Positions 61,457 through 64,000 of a stretch of DNA of 64,000 nt are shown piece by piece. Within the stretch, counting starts at the first letter, position 1. Each line of letters opens with the position of its first letter. The DNA lies in the NCBI RefSeq assembly GCF_003391135.1, contig NZ_CP031455.1:6246001-6310000 (forward strand), written 5' to 3'. The position numbers and the translations under genes were made by a program. The notes under the pieces are model-generated. The model saw only the letters and a list, made by a program, of their open reading frames with translations, was not told where the DNA came from and did no database searches. This stretch comes from Streptoverticillium olivoreticuli subsp. olivoreticuli. Lineage in GTDB: Bacteria > Actinomycetota > Actinomycetes > Streptomycetales > Streptomycetaceae.

Positions 61457-62728
61457 GTGAAGCGTGGGCTCATAGCGGCGACGGGTGTCGCGGCCATGTT
61501 GGTGAGTGTTGCTGCCTGTGGGTCCAGCGACAGTGACAAGGGATCGGGCGACAGCGGTTCCAAGGACAAGAGCCTGACCGTGTGGTTCATGGATGGCTCG
61601 AACCCGGCGGGCTGGACGAAGTCGGTGCAGGCCGAGTTCGAGCAGAAGACCGGCGCCAAGCTCAACATCCAGACCCAGAAGTGGGACGGCATCCAGCAGA
61701 AGCTGACCACCGCCCTCTCCGAGTCCTCCCCGCCGGACGTCATCGAGGTCGGCAACACGCAGACCCCCTCGTACGCCCAGACCGGTGGCCTCGCCGACCT
61801 CGGCGACCTCAAGAAGGAGATCGGCGGGGACTGGACCGAGTCCCTCAACAAGCCGTCCGTCTTCGAGGGCAAGCAGTACGCCGCCCCCTGGTACGCCGCC
61901 AACCGCGTCGTGATCTACAACAAGAAGATCTGGGCGGACGCGGGCATCAAGGACGTCCCGAAGACCCGCGCCGACTTCTTCAAGGACCTGGACGCCATCC
62001 AGAAGAAGGGCGACGCCGAGCCGCTCTACCTGCCCGGCCAGAACTGGTACTTCTTCGACGGCCTCACCATCGGCACCGGCGCCGACCTGGTGAAGCAGGA
62101 CGGCAAGAAGTACGTGTCCAACCTCGGTGACCCCAAGGTCGCCAAGGCCATGGACATCTACAAGCAGTACCAGGCGTTCAGCAAGGCGCCCAAGGACAAG
62201 GACGAGGCCACCCCGCAGCAGGCCGACGTCTTCGCCAAGGGCAAGACCGGCGCGTTCATCGGCATGGGCTGGGAGGCGGCCACCGCCATCAAGGCGAACC
62301 CGGCCATCGAGAAGGAGATCGGCTACTTCACCATCCCCGGTGAGACCGCCGACAAGCCCGAGGGCGTCTTCCTCGGCGGCTCCAACCTCGCCATCGCCGA
62401 GGGCAGCAAGAAGCAGGACCTCGCCAAGGAGTTCCTGAAGATCGCGCTGTCCGACAAGAACGAGGGCGCGCTGGCCAAGGAGGTCGGCAACATCCCCAAC
62501 AAGGACTCCCTGCTGGCGAACGTGAAGGGCAACGCGGCCGCCGAGGCCGCGGCCCCCGCCGCCAAGGGCGGTGGCACCACCCCGCTGATCCCCGAGTGGG
62601 CCGAGGTGGAGAACGCCCCGAACCCGATCAAGGCCTATATGACGGCCGTCCTGGGCGGCAAGTCGCCGGAGGAAGCCGCCAAGCAGGTCGAGGCCGACAT
62701 GAACAAGCGCCTCAGCAAGAAGCAGTGA
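61457..62728 (+). CDS. dasA: N-acetylglucosamine/chitobiose ABC transporter binding lipoprotein DasA
   Basis: A 423-residue lipoprotein with lipobox SVAAC (Cys about 21) and a family 1 solute-binding fold (LTVWFMDGSNPAGW; PDVIEVGNTQTPSYAQTGGL; GYFTIPGETADKP). DasA binds chitin degradation products for import through DasBC with the shared MsiK ATPase, which is not in the window. GTG start at 61457 with GGAGAG upstream. Two dre elements and a TTGACA lie upstream, so DasR repression is expected. Confidence 0.93.
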   Translation: MKRGLIAATGVAAMLVSVAACGSSDSDKGSGDSGSKDKSLTVWFMDGSNPAGWTKSVQAEFEQKTGAKLNIQTQKWDGIQQKLTTALSESSPPDVIEVGNTQTPSYAQTGGLADLGDLKKEIGGDWTESLNKPSVFEGKQYAAPWYAANRVVIYNKKIWADAGIKDVPKTRADFFKDLDAIQKKGDAEPLYLPGQNWYFFDGLTIGTGADLVKQDGKKYVSNLGDPKVAKAMDIYKQYQAFSKAPKDKDEATPQQADVFAKGKTGAFIGMGWEAATAIKANPAIEKEIGYFTIPGETADKPEGVFLGGSNLAIAEGSKKQDLAKEFLKIALSDKNEGALAKEVGNIPNKDSLLANVKGNAAAEAAAPAAKGGGTTPLIPEWAEVENAPNPIKAYMTAVLGGKSPEEAAKQVEADMNKRLSKKQ

Positions 62729-62828
62729 CCCGGCCGGTGGTGAGAGGAGGCCCTCCTTCCGTAGGACCTCCTCTCACCACCGCCGCGCACCACGCAATAC
62801 CGTTCGACAGGGGAGAAGGCGGACGACG

Positions 62829-63800
62829 ATGTCAGCGCAGATCGAAGAGGTGGCGGCCGATCCCGCCGCCCGGATCAGCAGAGGCGGCGCCCCGCCGCCC
62901 CGCCGCGGCCGGGCCGCGGCCGGCGCCCCGTACCTCCTGATCCTCCCCGCCGGCCTCGTCACCGTGCTGCTGCTCGGCTGGACGATGGTCAAGAACGGGC
63001 TGCTGTCCTTCCAGGACCTGGGCCGGCGGCAGCTGATCCGGCACCTCACCGAGTGGATCGGCTTCGACAACTACAGCGAGCAGCTCGGCAGTTCCGACTT
63101 CTGGAAGGTCACCGCACGCTCGGTGGTCTTCACCGCCGCCAACGTCGTACTGATCATGGCGCTCGGCTGTCTCGTCGGACTGCTGCTCGCCCGCCTCGGC
63201 ACCAAGACGCGGCTGCTGCTGGCGCTCGGCCTCGTCCTCGCCTGGGCCATGCCCGTCGTGGCCGCGACCACCGTCTTCCAGTGGCTGTTCGCCCAGCGGT
63301 TCGGTGTCGTCAACTACGTGCTGGACAAGCTCGGCTGGCACTCCATGGCCGACTACAACTGGACCAGCAGCCAGTTCTCCACCTTCTTCGTGGTGACCGT
63401 GCTCATCGTGTGGCAGTCGATCCCCTTCGTGGCGATCAACCTCTACGCGGCGACGACCACGATCCCCAAGGAGCTCTACGAAGCGGCCTCGTTGGACGGC
63501 GCGGGCAGCTGGAAGCAGTTCACCTCGGTGACCTTCCCCTTCCTCAAGCCGTTCTTCCTCGCCACGACGTTCCTCGAAGTCATCTGGGTCTTCAAGTCGT
63601 TCACCCAGATCTTCGCGATCAACGAGGGCGGGCCCGACCGGCTCACCGAGACCCTGCCGGTCTACGCCTTCCAGGAGGGCATGGGCAGCCAGCACTTCGG
63701 TGTCGGCGCCGCGATCTCCATCCTCACCATCGTCATCCTGCTGGCCCTGACGGCGTACTACCTGCGCCTTGTCCTCAAGCAAGAGGAGGACGAGCTGTGA
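62829..63800 (+). CDS. dasB: Sugar ABC transporter permease DasB
   Basis: A 323-residue permease with six membrane helices and the coupling loop ELYEAASLDGAGSWKQFTSVTFP. ATG at 62829 with GGGGAGAAGG upstream, 100 nt after dasA. The last four bases overlap the dasC start as GTGA. Confidence 0.93.
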   Translation: MSAQIEEVAADPAARISRGGAPPPRRGRAAAGAPYLLILPAGLVTVLLLGWTMVKNGLLSFQDLGRRQLIRHLTEWIGFDNYSEQLGSSDFWKVTARSVVFTAANVVLIMALGCLVGLLLARLGTKTRLLLALGLVLAWAMPVVAATTVFQWLFAQRFGVVNYVLDKLGWHSMADYNWTSSQFSTFFVVTVLIVWQSIPFVAINLYAATTTIPKELYEAASLDGAGSWKQFTSVTFPFLKPFFLATTFLEVIWVFKSFTQIFAINEGGPDRLTETLPVYAFQEGMGSQHFGVGAAISILTIVILLALTAYYLRLVLKQEEDEL

Positions 63801-64000
63801 ACCGCTCCCTTCTTGGCCGCGCCTGGCCCGGGGCGATCGCCGTCGTCCTCTTCGCGGTCTTCGTCTTCCCCGTCTACTGGATGTTCTCCACGGCCTTCAA
63901 GGCCAACAAGGACATCGTCGGCGACACCCCCCAGTGGATCCCCGCGAGCCCCACCTTCGAGCACTTCCGCAAGGCGGTGGACGCGGACGGCTTCTGGACG
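63797..64000 (+). CDS. dasC: Sugar ABC transporter permease DasC (3' partial)
   Basis: Only the first 68 codons are in the window: a first membrane helix (IAVVLFAVFVFPVYWMFSTAFK) and the start of the periplasmic segment (PTFEHFRKAV), typical of MalG-type permeases. GTG start overlaps the dasB stop. Confidence 0.9.
   Translation, partial: MNRSLLGRAWPGAIAVVLFAVFVFPVYWMFSTAFKANKDIVGDTPQWIPASPTFEHFRKAVDADGFWT

Overview
The window is high-GC actinobacterial chromosome, almost certainly Streptomyces. It carries sigR-rsrA, dasR-dasABC, a catR-type regulator beside a catalase, class Ia nrdAB behind a cobalamin riboswitch, a TerD/AIM24 cluster and mctP. From memory, the order hisN, tetR, aroA, sigR, nrdAB, dasR resembles the Streptomyces coelicolor core, so most of the window is ordinary vertical backbone.

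Layout. 1-9 kb: three tandem AIM24 proteins (the first is probably the C-terminal part of a TerD-AIM24 fusion cut by the window edge), a Nudix/zincin pair, an SDR protein, MoaE, a Lon-like PDZ protease and a PPA1309 protein. 9-14.5 kb: a UPF0182 membrane protein and two identical initiator tRNA genes flanking a Sel1-repeat gene. 14.5-18 kb: a Fur-family regulator divergent from catalase with two visible 15-bp Fur-type boxes, a CBS protein and hisN. 18-25 kb: a peptide-type ABC importer with a TetR gene. 24.8-28.3 kb: a minus-strand run M50 protease-aroA-rsgA-SMR exporter. 28.3-35.4 kb: SRAP protein, sigR-rsrA with its autoregulatory promoter, an HD-GYP pair and a TPR protein. 35.5-42.1 kb: peptide deformylase, nrdB-nrdA (tandem NrdR boxes plus B12 riboswitch) and a monocarboxylate permease operon. 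60.4-64 kb: dasR divergent from dasABC with DasR (dre) sites.

Between the permease operon and dasR (about 42.2-60.2 kb) lies an accessory island with more uneven base composition and no visible integrase. Its left part holds an HTH/zinc-ribbon protein, a HAD phosphatase, an XRE-TPR regulator with a candidate palindromic operator, and a two-gene operon of a SAHH-like NAD-binding protein and a Nudix hydrolase. Its centre is a minus-strand array of immunity-type genes: an Imm-like gene preceded by the orphan tail of a lost toxin, DUF6980, a SCO4402-barstar fusion, a SCO4402-associated protein and DUF4328. Next is a 1333-residue secreted polymorphic toxin (signal peptide, 4+4 ALF repeats, Ala-rich coiled coils, HINT domain, about 100-residue toxin tip) followed 17 nt later by its probable immunity gene. 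Divergent from it are a small secreted protein and a secreted S1-fold protease homologue that has lost both its catalytic His and Ser, then a secreted fibronectin-III protein.

The toxin/immunity array and the degenerate secreted protease are the most interesting material. Starts were chosen from ribosome-binding sites, overlaps and family N-termini. All family names come from recognising the sequence by eye, without any search.
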